Shown here one piece after another: positions 1 through 7,942 of a DNA stretch of 64,000 bases. Numbering within the stretch: the stretch's first letter is position 1; the number at the start of each line of letters is the position of its first letter. The notes beneath the pieces are model-generated. The model worked only from the letters and a program-made list of their open reading frames with translations, was not told the origin of the DNA and searched no databases. A program made the translations under genes and the position numbers. Where the stretch lies: assembly GCA_020437365.1 (NCBI GenBank), contig JAGQWM010000001.1:1-64000 (forward strand). The letters run 5' to 3'. The DNA is from Chitinophagaceae bacterium (GTDB lineage: Bacteria; Bacteroidota; Bacteroidia; Chitinophagales; Chitinophagaceae).

Positions 1-384
1 ATAAATATGGAATTAATTATTCAGCCTACAGACAGTACAGATCAATACAGTTGGCAGTTGGTTTATGGTTCCAAAGACTATGATTTTCGTCCGTATATTT
101 TAAAACCCATTGATAAAGAGGCGGGCCATTGGGTCATTGATGAATTGAGTGGCATTGTGCTGGATCAATATTGGCTGGGCCAAAAATTCAGTGGTGCTTT
201 TACCGTACAAAAATCTACCATCATCAATTCCTATTGGATGGTACAGGATAGTTTGTTTGTTGAGTTTTATAATATCGGCGCTACATCACTCCACACAACC
301 GGCAAGGGAACAGAGGACGTTCCTTTTGTTGATAGTTATTTTTTGGGCAGTTATCAAAAAGCTGTGTTAGGAAAAGAAAACTAA
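1..384 (+). CDS. Conserved hypothetical protein, C-terminal part (cut by left window edge)
   Basis: The reading frame is open from base 1 to a TAA at 382-384. A Met codon lies at 7, but no promoter or signal peptide can be seen, and the protein begins in the middle of what looks like a beta-strand (LIIQPTD). I therefore take this as the last ~128 residues of a longer gene. The visible part is rich in aromatic residues and beta-strand patterns (WQLVYG, GHWVIDE, SYWMVQD), ends in SYQKAVLGKEN and has no catalytic motif that I recognise. It converges on the lipoprotein gene with no base between the two stop codons. Alternatively, a complete 125-residue cytoplasmic protein could start at 7. Function unknown. 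Confidence 0.6.
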   Translation: MNMELIIQPTDSTDQYSWQLVYGSKDYDFRPYILKPIDKEAGHWVIDELSGIVLDQYWLGQKFSGAFTVQKSTIINSYWMVQDSLFVEFYNIGATSLHTTGKGTEDVPFVDSYFLGSYQKAVLGKEN

Positions 385-1299
385 TTATTGAATTGTCGGT
401 ATCATGCCCCGAATACCCATATCCTGTACGGTTTCTCCTTTCGACGGCTCCCATTTACCATCGGCTACTACTTCGTTCCATTCAAAACTCTTATTGGTAC
501 TCAGCGATACTTCAATAACAATATCTTCTGTTTCAATACCCGTAATGGTTAGTTTGCCTGGTTTAAAAGCTGCCGTAACTACACAGGAACCTGCCGGGAT
601 GGGCGAGGTAGCAAAAAGCGGGTTGGGTACCGTAGTAGCACCGGGTGGGGCCTGCCCGGAAGTAATGAAAGGAAAATTCACGCCGTTATAATTAATATCA
701 GTTTCGAAACCCCAGAAGCCCTGCAATTTATTAGCATTGATAAGCAGGCTTTGGTTATTGATTGTTAATGTGTTGATATACGTATTGAAACCGATAAAAC
801 CGGCAATGGTTCCGGGAAATTCCTGTTTGACCGGAATGCCGGCCACAACAGTGTCTATATAAAATTTTACATCTGCATTCTGATACGATAAGGACATACG
901 CAGCCATTCATAACTGCCCGGCCTAATGCTGGTAATTGGAATTTTGCAAAACACTTCGCCGTTTCCGGCAAAATTGGATTGGGCAAAGTTGATTGCCTTT
1001 TCGCCACCGGCGGTAGTTTCCGGCGATTGATACACAATGTCACCCGTGCCGAGAGCCGTCAATGCCGAAGGCGCCAGTTCAATATAATGTGCACTCATGG
1101 AATTGAACACAGGATTTTGTGCTCCATGGCCCGCCGCTACCGTTGCCGGTTGGCCAATATTATCTAATCGAACCTGGTTCGAATCGAATTTGAATTTAAT
1201 TACAAGATTGGCGGTAGAAATATCGGTAACACCTTTTTGGCAACCTGTTAAACACCAGGCGGTGAATAGAATACAACAGAAAAAATAAATAGTACGCAT
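385..1299 (-). CDS. Hypothetical lipoprotein, beta-rich
   Basis: This is a 304-residue protein with a clear lipoprotein signal. A hydrophobic segment runs through residues 4-17 and is followed by LTGC, with Cys20 as the lipidation site. It is probably anchored in the outer membrane or periplasm. The mature part is rich in Thr, Asn and Ile with alternating hydrophobic residues, as in extracellular beta-sandwiches. Segments such as LVIKFKFDSNQVRL and KLTITGIETEDIVIEVSLST support this. I do not recognise a family and see no catalytic motif. It is a single gene, convergent with the partial gene to its left. The 75 bases to the next gene hold no clear hairpin. Confidence 0.7.
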   Translation of the reverse strand: MRTIYFFCCILFTAWCLTGCQKGVTDISTANLVIKFKFDSNQVRLDNIGQPATVAAGHGAQNPVFNSMSAHYIELAPSALTALGTGDIVYQSPETTAGGEKAINFAQSNFAGNGEVFCKIPITSIRPGSYEWLRMSLSYQNADVKFYIDTVVAGIPVKQEFPGTIAGFIGFNTYINTLTINNQSLLINANKLQGFWGFETDINYNGVNFPFITSGQAPPGATTVPNPLFATSPIPAGSCVVTAAFKPGKLTITGIETEDIVIEVSLSTNKSFEWNEVVADGKWEPSKGETVQDMGIRGMIPTIQ

Positions 1300-1374
1300 A
1301 ACGATATATAAGAACGAAAATTAAAGTAAAAAATTATACGTGTTGCTAATTGTTAGAAGAAATTTTTACAATCA

Positions 1375-2193
1375 TCATTCAGCATCCTGCAAAGTCCAGA
1401 TTAAGGCTTTTTCCTTAGTAGCTCTGAAGATGGTATTGTGTTTTTCTTTCGGTTCGTTTTCATATAGCCAGGAAAGATTGTTGGGAGCAATGCTTCGCAA
1501 AATTGCAGCCAATCGGATAGTGTATTGGGCAATATCTTTTGCACTTGAACCTGCAAACCAAAGTTTTATTTTTTTCGATGGAAATGTAGCCAAAAGGGAA
1601 TCGGCTTTGCTGACCAGGAAGTGATTGTTCCACCATAAAGAAGGGTCCATAGCTATATAAAAATCAAACGCATCGGGATGGATAAAAAAAGTTTCCATCA
1701 CAAAAAGCCCTGCCAGCGATTCGCCTATGATTCCTTTTTTATTTTTTGTTCTGTATTTTTTATTGATAACCGGTATCAACTCGTCGGTGATAAATGCCCT
1801 GAAATTTTTGGCGCCGTCTGTTAAAGGGCAAAACTGTTTATCGTAAGCAGCAGTGGAAAACCCGGTTAAATCTCGGCCTCGTTCTGTATTTTCAATTCCT
1901 ACAAGAATGTATGGTGGAATTTTATTTGCTGCAATCAATTTCGCCAGGGTATTAGCGATGTGTGGAAAATCTTCACGCAAACCGCCGTCAGGCATATATA
2001 ATACCGGAAAGCTATCTGTCGATTGCTTGTATTCCGGTGGAGTCCATACATTGATCATCCGGTTTTCCTGTACAAACCTTGAATCGATTTGCAAACTATC
2101 ATGTGGAGGAATCGGATCATTGTAAGCAATTGTTTGATGATGGCAACTAATCAGTGTAATAAAGGAGAAAAAAACAAAAAATAATCTGTACAT
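1375..2193 (-). CDS. Alpha/beta-hydrolase esterase of the putative esterase (Fes/IroE-like) family, lipoprotein
   Basis: This is a 272-residue secreted hydrolase. Residues 1-17 form a lipoprotein signal (LISC, Cys17). The core matches the putative-esterase family (PF00756): a strand with PVLYMPDG, then FITDELIPVINKKYRT, and the nucleophile elbow G-E-S-L-A-G with Ser159. The candidate catalytic His is His252 in KEKHNTIF, and an acid could come from the AMDPSLWW loop near 182. Relatives hydrolyse ferric-siderophore, feruloyl or S-formylglutathione esters, so the substrate cannot be named. The start codon lies only seven bases after a hairpin that looks like the terminator of the upstream DUF488 gene. 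The end is 75 bases from the lipoprotein gene. Confidence 0.8.
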   Translation of the reverse strand: MYRLFFVFFSFITLISCHHQTIAYNDPIPPHDSLQIDSRFVQENRMINVWTPPEYKQSTDSFPVLYMPDGGLREDFPHIANTLAKLIAANKIPPYILVGIENTERGRDLTGFSTAAYDKQFCPLTDGAKNFRAFITDELIPVINKKYRTKNKKGIIGESLAGLFVMETFFIHPDAFDFYIAMDPSLWWNNHFLVSKADSLLATFPSKKIKLWFAGSSAKDIAQYTIRLAAILRSIAPNNLSWLYENEPKEKHNTIFRATKEKALIWTLQDAE

Positions 2194-2224
2194 GAAAAAA
2201 GTATTTTAAAAATTTGAAAATACT
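2194..2224 (-). terminator. Probable terminator of the DUF488 gene, abutting the esterase start
   Basis: A perfect 8-base inverted repeat (2200-2207 and 2217-2224, AGTATTTT/AAAATACT, 9-base loop) is followed on the minus strand by a run of T residues (2194-2199). The stem is A/T-only apart from one G-C pair per arm, so it is weak. The esterase ATG (2191-2193) follows directly. Confidence 0.5.
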
Positions 2225-2244
2225 GATTTTCAAGTACCCAACAA

Positions 2245-2598
2245 TTATCCGGCCATCAAAATTTCCTTTAGGACAACCGCCTGGTTGTATTGTTCATTTT
2301 TGGCTCCGTATAATAAACAAAGATTTTCTTTGGCAGCTATCTTTTTCAATCGTTGAATGGTAGCCGACTGTCCGGCCAGTTCCTTACTGTATTTTTTTTT
2401 GAAAACGGCAAAACGATCTTCCTCGTGATTGAACCATTTTCTTAGTGCTGTAGAAGGAGCAATGTCTTTATTCCATTCGTCGAGCTTTGCTTTTTCTTTT
2501 GTCATGCCTCTTGGCCAAACACGGTCAATTAAAATTCGGTAACCATCATCGGGAGCGGCGTTTTCATAAATACGTTTGATATGTATTTTTTTAGCCAT
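2245..2598 (-). CDS. DUF488 family protein (YeaO-like)
   Basis: This 117-residue cytoplasmic protein matches the short DUF488/YeaO family: KRIYENAAPDDGYRILIDRVWPRG-type N-terminus, then LDEWNKDIAPSTALRKWFNH and a basic FKKKYSKEL helix. The family is widespread and conserved, with the RVWPRG motif near residues 26-31, but its biochemical role is not settled. It starts with ATG at 2598; a TATCTTTA element upstream resembles the Bacteroidota -7 box with one mismatch. It is divergent from the hemerythrin-like gene. Confidence 0.85.
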   Translation of the reverse strand: MAKKIHIKRIYENAAPDDGYRILIDRVWPRGMTKEKAKLDEWNKDIAPSTALRKWFNHEEDRFAVFKKKYSKELAGQSATIQRLKKIAAKENLCLLYGAKNEQYNQAVVLKEILMAG

Positions 2599-2648
2599 GA
2601 TTCATTTCATTTTTAGCCTTTATAAAGATACTGCAAAATGAAATGTGG

Positions 2649-2680
2649 TTGTATATTGCAATGTTGAATCAATAATTTTG
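2649..2680 (+). promoter_or_regulatory. Bacteroidota-type promoter of the hemerythrin-like gene
   Basis: A GTTG element (TTG 2649-2651) lies 21 bases before TAATTTTG (2673-2680), an exact match to TAnnTTTG. The start codon is 24 bases downstream. Confidence 0.6.
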
Positions 2681-2704
2681 GAAAAATAATTCGTTTGTAT
2701 TGGG

Positions 2705-3214
2705 ATGAATACCGTTTTATATGATTTTTTTACAGCCGACCATCGAAGAATAGAAGCTTTATTGGAAAAAGCAACACAACAACCCGATGAAATTGACAGG
2801 GAACTTTATCATCAATTCAGGATAGGATTGTTGAAGCATATCAAAATGGAAGAACGTATTCTTTTTCCGGCGGCCAAAAAAGCAAACGGCGGCATTGATT
2901 TGCCTTTGCAAGCCCGGCTGAAAAAAGACCATGGTGCATTAACGGCTTTATTGGTTGTTTCGCCCAATGCGGGCATTATAAAAATTTTGCGCCACATCCT
3001 CGAATTACACGATGAGCTGGAAGAAAAAGAAGGCGGTATGTATGAAGCCTGTGCCGCATTGACGCAGGCGGAAACTGCTACATTAATATCGGCTTTGCAA
3101 CACACCAAAGAAGTGCCGGTGCATCCACATAATGATGATGCCATTGCTTTGCAATCTGCCAAAAATGCCCTGCAAAGAGCCGGTTATGATTTTGAACAAT
3201 TGTTGAAGGAGTGA
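2705..3214 (+). CDS. Hemerythrin/HHE cation-binding domain protein
   Basis: This 169-residue soluble protein is predicted to be all-helical. The N-terminal helix carries FTADHRRIEALLEKA (His13), then HQFRIGLLKHIKMEERILFPAA (His45, Glu49), followed by KKDHGALTALL and RHILELHDELEEKEGGMYEAC. These are the spaced His and Glu residues of HHE domains, which bind a di-iron centre and act in O2, NO or iron handling. The last ~40 residues are outside the domain and less typical. It is a single gene with its own promoter, divergent from DUF488. The exact ligand sensed or bound is not known. Confidence 0.8.
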   Translation: MNTVLYDFFTADHRRIEALLEKATQQPDEIDRELYHQFRIGLLKHIKMEERILFPAAKKANGGIDLPLQARLKKDHGALTALLVVSPNAGIIKILRHILELHDELEEKEGGMYEACAALTQAETATLISALQHTKEVPVHPHNDDAIALQSAKNALQRAGYDFEQLLKE

Positions 3215-3313
3215 AAAAAAGAAGAAAGTAGATGATTCAGTAAAAGTTTTAGTCGTAATCTATTTCTGAATTTATTATTGCACTATCAGCGTTCCAATCT
3301 ATCTCTCAACAAT

Positions 3314-3321
3314 TATCTTTG
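3314..3321 (+). promoter_or_regulatory. -7 box of the beta-lactamase-like gene
   Basis: TATCTTTG matches TAnnTTTG exactly and lies 19 bases before the ATG at 3341. No convincing -33 element is seen. Confidence 0.5.
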
Positions 3322-3340
3322 CTTCAAATAATGATGACTA

Positions 3341-4144
3341 ATGAAAAAAGTTTTTTTGTTTTCCGGCGTTTTGTTTTTATTCCTTGCCTGCGGCCGTGAT
3401 AATGTGAAAGAAGATAAAAGCCTGGCAAAATATTTTACAGATAATCATGTCAATGGTTGCTTTGCTTTGTTGGATAATGGTACAGGAAGATTTACCGTGC
3501 ACAACTTAGCAATGTACCGCGACAGTAATTACCTGCCGGCTTCTACTTTCAAAATTGTGAATTCATTAATCGGTTTACAAACCGGTGTCATCACCAACGA
3601 CAGCATGGTTATTAAATGGGATGGCATCAAAAGAAGGCCGGCCTGGGATAAAGACCTGACTATGTATGAAGCGTTCCGGGTGTCTGCCGTTCCTTATTAC
3701 CAGGAAGTTGCCCGCCGCATCGGTACCCAACAAATGCAGTTTTGGCTCGACTCTTTGCAATATGGTAATAAAGTGATTTCGAAAATCGATAGCTTCTGGC
3801 TCGATAATAGTTTGAAAATTACAGCCGATGAAGAACTGGGCCTGGTCAAAAAATTGTATTTCGACCAATTGCCTTTTTTCAAATCATACCAGGAAATGGT
3901 AAAACGTACCATGTTGTTTGAGAATAATACGAACTACCGCTTGAGTTATAAAACCGGTTGGGCCTATCTCGAAAATGGCAATAATATTGGCTGGATGGTC
4001 GGCTGGATTGAAGAAAACCAACATCCTTATTTCTTTGTGTTGAATGTACAATCCGCAAATAAAAATATTGACATGCCGGCCGTCAGAATGAAAGTTTTAC
4101 GAGGTATTTTAAAAGAATTGGGTTTTTTTAACGGGAAAAAATAA
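3341..4144 (+). CDS. Class D (OXA-type) beta-lactamase-like lipoprotein
   Basis: This is a 267-residue serine hydrolase of the penicillin-binding/class D beta-lactamase fold. Residues 1-17 are a lipoprotein signal (FLAC, Cys17). The active-site motifs are all present in order: S68-T-F-K71, S115-A-V117, Y141-G-N143 and K204-T-G206, with W at 208 after KTG. Spacing and length match class D enzymes, in which the SxxK lysine is carboxylated. It would act in the periplasm on beta-lactams. A penicillin-binding or sensor role with the same motifs cannot be excluded. It is flanked by a promoter and a terminator, with no mobile element nearby, so it looks like a resident chromosomal gene. Confidence 0.85.
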   Translation: MKKVFLFSGVLFLFLACGRDNVKEDKSLAKYFTDNHVNGCFALLDNGTGRFTVHNLAMYRDSNYLPASTFKIVNSLIGLQTGVITNDSMVIKWDGIKRRPAWDKDLTMYEAFRVSAVPYYQEVARRIGTQQMQFWLDSLQYGNKVISKIDSFWLDNSLKITADEELGLVKKLYFDQLPFFKSYQEMVKRTMLFENNTNYRLSYKTGWAYLENGNNIGWMVGWIEENQHPYFFVLNVQSANKNIDMPAVRMKVLRGILKELGFFNGKK

Positions 4145-4176
4145 AAAATAGTTTCTCGCTTTTGTAGATTTATATG

Positions 4177-4204
4177 ACCGGCGGCAATTATTGCCCGGTT
4201 TTTG
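4177..4204 (+). terminator. Rho-independent terminator after the beta-lactamase-like gene
   Basis: The stem is ACCG-GGCAAT (with a two-base bulge) pairing to ATTGCC-CGGT around a one-base centre, followed by five T (4199-4203). It separates this gene from batB. Confidence 0.65.
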
Positions 4205-4226
4205 TAATAGTAAGTAAAAAACTTTT

Positions 4227-5234
4227 TTGCACCTGCAATTTCAATATCAACATTATGCCTGGTTATTGACCGGCGTTATCTTTTTCATCATCCTTTTTGT
4301 ATTTATCCTGCAATGGAAACGAAAAGTAACCCGCCGCATCGGCGATGAAAAACTGGTAAATGCGTTGGTGAAAGAGTATTCTTCGCGGAAGTTTTTTTTG
4401 AAATTTTTCTTGTTAGTATTTTGTTTTGTTCTCGGTGTTGCAGCCGTTATGAATCTACGCAAGCCCGGTGGCGAATCGCCTACAGAACGCAAAGGGATTG
4501 ATTTGGCCATCGCCTTAGACGTTAGTAAAAGTATGTTGGCCACTGACCTGGCACCCAGCCGCATTGAAAGAGCCAAACATTTTATCAACCGATTGATAGA
4601 AACGATGCCCAATGATAGAATTGCATTGATTGTTTTTGCGGGCAATGCTTATTTACAAATGCCATTGACGATTGATCATGGTGCAGCCACATTATTTGTG
4701 TCGGCAGCAGCGCCGGGCAATATTCCCAATCAGGGAACCAATATCAGTGAAGCATTGACAAGAAGTGCTGCGGCTTTTGGTAATACAGATGATAAATTTA
4801 AATCCATTGTACTCATTACCGACGGCGAAGACCATCACCCGGAAGCCATTGCTACTGCTAAAAAACTAGCCGCCGAAGGCGTGATGATAAATACCATTGG
4901 CATTGGGTCAACCAACGGAGCTTCTTTTATGGATCCCGCAACCGGTATGGAAAAAAGAGATGATGCCGGTAATATTGTGATAACAAAATTGAACGATGAT
5001 GAATTGCGAAGTATTGCCGAAAAAACAAATGGCATTTACTTGAAATTAGACAATAGCGAAGAAGCCATTGCCCAATTGAAAACACAATTATCGCAAATAA
5101 AGAAGAAAGCTTTTAACGACCAGTCTTTATTAAATTTCACATCCTATTATTTTTGGTTTGCCGGCGCCATGTTTTTAGGCCTGTTATGGGAAGGGCTGAT
5201 TTCAGAAAAGAAAAAAATAAAAAAAATAAGTTGA
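4227..5234 (+). CDS. batB: BatB-like von Willebrand factor A membrane protein (TTG start)
   Basis: This 335-residue inner-membrane protein has two N-terminal membrane segments (about 11-29 and 58-74), a periplasmic VWA domain with the metal site D98-V-S100-K-S102, and a C-terminal membrane segment (about 307-325). This is the layout of Bacteroides aerotolerance protein BatB. The gene must start at TTG: the frame has no ATG before the first helix and the next Met is at residue 75. VWA proteins of this group work with MoxR ATPases and other Bat proteins in envelope stress. It overlaps batC by four bases (TTGA), so the two are co-transcribed. BatA, BatD, BatE and MoxR are not in the window. Confidence 0.85.
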   Translation: MHLQFQYQHYAWLLTGVIFFIILFVFILQWKRKVTRRIGDEKLVNALVKEYSSRKFFLKFFLLVFCFVLGVAAVMNLRKPGGESPTERKGIDLAIALDVSKSMLATDLAPSRIERAKHFINRLIETMPNDRIALIVFAGNAYLQMPLTIDHGAATLFVSAAAPGNIPNQGTNISEALTRSAAAFGNTDDKFKSIVLITDGEDHHPEAIATAKKLAAEGVMINTIGIGSTNGASFMDPATGMEKRDDAGNIVITKLNDDELRSIAEKTNGIYLKLDNSEEAIAQLKTQLSQIKKKAFNDQSLLNFTSYYFWFAGAMFLGLLWEGLISEKKKIKKIS

Positions 5235-5854
5235 AAAAAATCTATTTCATATTCATGTTTTGTGTAAGTGCTTTTCCCGTTGTAGCACAATCGGCCGATG
5301 AATTGATTCAGGAAGGCAATGCGTATTACAAAAAAGGTGTTTTTCAAAAAGCAGTGGAACGGTATGATAAAGCCCTGGCTGCTGAGCCGCAGAATGTGAA
5401 AGCGAAATACAATAAAGCCAATGCATTGTTTAAATTGGATAAAAAAGTGGAGGCAGCCGTTTTATATAATAACCTGATTCAACAAAATAAAGATAACAAC
5501 ACATTGCTGGCCAAAGCATGGTACAATAAAGGCGTAGTGCTAAGCGGACAAAATAACCTAGAAGAAAGTATTGAAGCTTATAAAAATGTATTGCGTATCA
5601 ATCCAAATGATAATGATGCCCGGGAAAACTTGCAGAAAGCATTGCTGGCATTAAAAAAGAAAAAAGAAAGGCCAAAAGAAGGCAAGAAGAAAAAGGAACA
5701 GCAAAAACAACAAACACCAAAATCGCAATCTTCGATGAGCCGCAAAGAAGTGGAACAGCGATTGCAATTGCTCCAGCAGAAAGAACGGGAAGTTCAAAAA
5801 AGAATCCAACAGGAAAAACAAAAAGGAAGCCCTTCAGATAAGAAAGATTGGTGA
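5231..5854 (+). CDS. batC: BatC-like TPR protein, exported (TTG start)
   Basis: I choose TTG at 5231, which overlaps the BatB stop as TTGA and gives a full signal peptide (MKKIYFIFMFCVSAFPVVAQS). The in-frame ATG at 5255 would cut the signal in half. The mature protein has about three tetratricopeptide repeats (residues ~24-130; for example AYYKKGVFQKAVERYDKAL and AWYNKGVVLSGQNNLEESIEAY). A very basic and Gln-rich C-terminus (KKKKERPKEGKKKKE..., then an EQRLQLLQQKEREVQKRIQQE coiled coil) completes its 207 residues. BatC-like TPR proteins are periplasmic partners of BatB. The charged tail may bind envelope polymers or partners; that is inference. Confidence 0.8.
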   Translation: MKKIYFIFMFCVSAFPVVAQSADELIQEGNAYYKKGVFQKAVERYDKALAAEPQNVKAKYNKANALFKLDKKVEAAVLYNNLIQQNKDNNTLLAKAWYNKGVVLSGQNNLEESIEAYKNVLRINPNDNDARENLQKALLALKKKKERPKEGKKKKEQQKQQTPKSQSSMSRKEVEQRLQLLQQKEREVQKRIQQEKQKGSPSDKKDW

Positions 5855-5875
5855 TTGTAACTGCTGCTACTTTAT

Positions 5876-5883
5876 TAGTTTTG
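5876..5883 (+). promoter_or_regulatory. -7 box four bases before ispG
   Basis: TAGTTTTG, with TTG at 5855-5857 as a possible -33 element (18-base gap). Only CAGT separates it from the ATG at 5888, so transcription would start at or inside the start codon. Confidence 0.55.
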
Positions 5884-5887
5884 CAGT

Positions 5888-7912
5888 ATGCAAATGTACA
5901 GTGCATCCCTATTTGACTACAAAAGATTAGCCACAAAAGAAGTGATGGTCGGCGACCTTGCAGTCGGTAATTTTCATCCTATCCGGGTGCAAACAATGAC
6001 GACAACAGATACCATGGACACCGCCGCTACGGTAGCACAAACCATTCGATGCATAGACGCCGGAGCTGAAATGGTGCGAATTACAGCGCCTTCGCAAAAA
6101 GAAGCTACCAATTTGCAAAACATCAAAGCGGCATTGCATAAAAAAGGTTATACAGTACCGTTAGTGGCCGATATTCATTTTACACCCAACGCTGCTGAAA
6201 TAGCGGCGAGGATTGTAGAAAAAGTAAGAGTCAACCCCGGAAATTATGTGGACAAGAAAAAATTTGAACAAATAGAATACACCGATGCAGCTTACGCCGC
6301 CGAAATCGAAAGAATCAGAAAAAGGTTTACACCCTTGGTAAAAATTTGTAAAGAATATGGAACGGCTATGCGTATTGGTACCAATCATGGTTCGCTGAGT
6401 GATCGTATTATGAGCCGCTATGGCGATACACCAAATGGCATGGTAGAAAGTGCAATGGAGTTTTTGCGCATTGCCCGCAACGAATCGTATCATAATATTA
6501 TCCTGAGCATGAAAAGCAGTAATCCGCTGGTGATGGTACAGGCGTATCGATTGCTGATTCAGACAATGCAAGAAGAGTTTGGCGAAATATATCCATTGCA
6601 CCTCGGCGTTACAGAAGCCGGCGATGGAGAAGATGGAAGAATTAAATCGGCCATCGGTATTGGTTCTTTAATGGAAGATGGCATCGGCGATACCATTCGG
6701 GTATCACTGACTGAAGATCCTGAGTTTGAAATTCCGGTTTGCCATGACCTTGTCAAACGATACGAACAACAAACCATTCGCCCTGCAAAAAATGAAAAAT
6801 TAGCAGTAAAAATTAATTACGATCCGTTTAGTTATCATCGACGCCAAACATTTGCCGTCCATAATATTGGCGATAAACATGTGCCTGTTGTTATTGCTGA
6901 TTTACATTCAATAAAAAAAATAAAACCGGAAGATTTAAAAAGTATTGGATATACGTATCAACCGGAAACCGATAAATGGAAGATTAGTGATATGGCGGCG
7001 GATTATATTTTCACAGGAAATCAATTGCTGGATTTTACTTTGCCCGGCACGGTAAAAGTAATTGTTGACCCGGTTAGTTTTGCTAAAGCAACCGACAAAA
7101 AAAAGTATGTTCCCATTTATTGCGAAGCGGAATATGCCGCTTTGACTATGGACAATACAAAGGCTGATTTACGTTTTGTAATGATAGATTGTTTTACAAA
7201 AGAATCGCCGGCAGCAAATGAGCAATTAATGACAAAATTGGCAAAAGATAAAACGGCCGTTATTTGTTTGAGTTCAACAAATCAAAACGCCATGCAATCT
7301 GTCAGGCGTATGTTGAATAAATTACTGGAACTACAAGTGCAAAACCCGGTGATTTTAATTACAGACAGTCAATGGCAAACGCCGGATGAACACTTGATAC
7401 ATTTTGCAACTGAAACCGGGGGATTATTGATTGATGGTTTTGGTGATGGCATTTGCTTAGGATTTCAAAAAGATGCTTCATTGGAAAATGTAAAATCTTC
7501 CGGGCGGACGTATTTGAACGTAAATGATATTTATGAATTTGCCAATAATACGGCGTTTAGCATTTTGCAATCTTCCCGGACAAGGATTTCAAAAACGGAA
7601 TATATCAGTTGCCCGAGTTGTGGCCGTACTTTATTTAATTTGCAGGAAACTACTGCGAAGATTAGAGCCGTTACACATCATTTAAAAGGTGTAAAAATTG
7701 CCATTATGGGTTGTATTGTCAATGGTCCAGGAGAAATGGCCGATGCCGATTTTGGATATGTAGGCAGCGGCCCGGGAAAAATTACTTTGTACAAAGGCAA
7801 AGAGATAGTGAAAAGAAATGTAAACAGCGAAGTGGCTGTTGAAGAACTCATCAACTTATTAAAAGAAAGCGATGTGTGGATTGAGCAAACTGTAACACAA
7901 ACGACTTCATAA
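5888..7912 (+). CDS. ispG: 4-hydroxy-3-methylbut-2-enyl diphosphate synthase (long form)
   Basis: This 674-residue enzyme of the MEP isoprenoid pathway converts 2-C-methyl-D-erythritol-2,4-cyclodiphosphate to HMBPP using a [4Fe-4S] cluster. The N-terminal TIM barrel (PIRVQTMTTTDTMDT, DIHFTPNAA, RIGTNHGSLSDRI) and the C-terminal reductase domain with C575-x-x-C578, C609 and E616 (GCIVNGPGE) are intact. A large insert of about 250 residues (roughly 290-540) separates them. This insert is the extra domain of the long IspG seen in Bacteroidota, Chlamydia and plants. ATG at 5888 and at 5894 are both possible starts; the promoter position favours a leaderless message. YhhN follows after 30 bases. 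Confidence 0.95.
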   Translation: MQMYSASLFDYKRLATKEVMVGDLAVGNFHPIRVQTMTTTDTMDTAATVAQTIRCIDAGAEMVRITAPSQKEATNLQNIKAALHKKGYTVPLVADIHFTPNAAEIAARIVEKVRVNPGNYVDKKKFEQIEYTDAAYAAEIERIRKRFTPLVKICKEYGTAMRIGTNHGSLSDRIMSRYGDTPNGMVESAMEFLRIARNESYHNIILSMKSSNPLVMVQAYRLLIQTMQEEFGEIYPLHLGVTEAGDGEDGRIKSAIGIGSLMEDGIGDTIRVSLTEDPEFEIPVCHDLVKRYEQQTIRPAKNEKLAVKINYDPFSYHRRQTFAVHNIGDKHVPVVIADLHSIKKIKPEDLKSIGYTYQPETDKWKISDMAADYIFTGNQLLDFTLPGTVKVIVDPVSFAKATDKKKYVPIYCEAEYAALTMDNTKADLRFVMIDCFTKESPAANEQLMTKLAKDKTAVICLSSTNQNAMQSVRRMLNKLLELQVQNPVILITDSQWQTPDEHLIHFATETGGLLIDGFGDGICLGFQKDASLENVKSSGRTYLNVNDIYEFANNTAFSILQSSRTRISKTEYISCPSCGRTLFNLQETTAKIRAVTHHLKGVKIAIMGCIVNGPGEMADADFGYVGSGPGKITLYKGKEIVKRNVNSEVAVEELINLLKESDVWIEQTVTQTTS

Positions 7913-7942
7913 CTTTCGATAGAAAGATTCCAAATTTTTTAC

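Noticed and set aside
5153-5230. Upstream extension of BatC from an ATG inside batB
   Set aside because: It would remove the signal peptide from the N-terminus and overlap batB by 80 bases. The TTG at 5231 gives a proper signal peptide.
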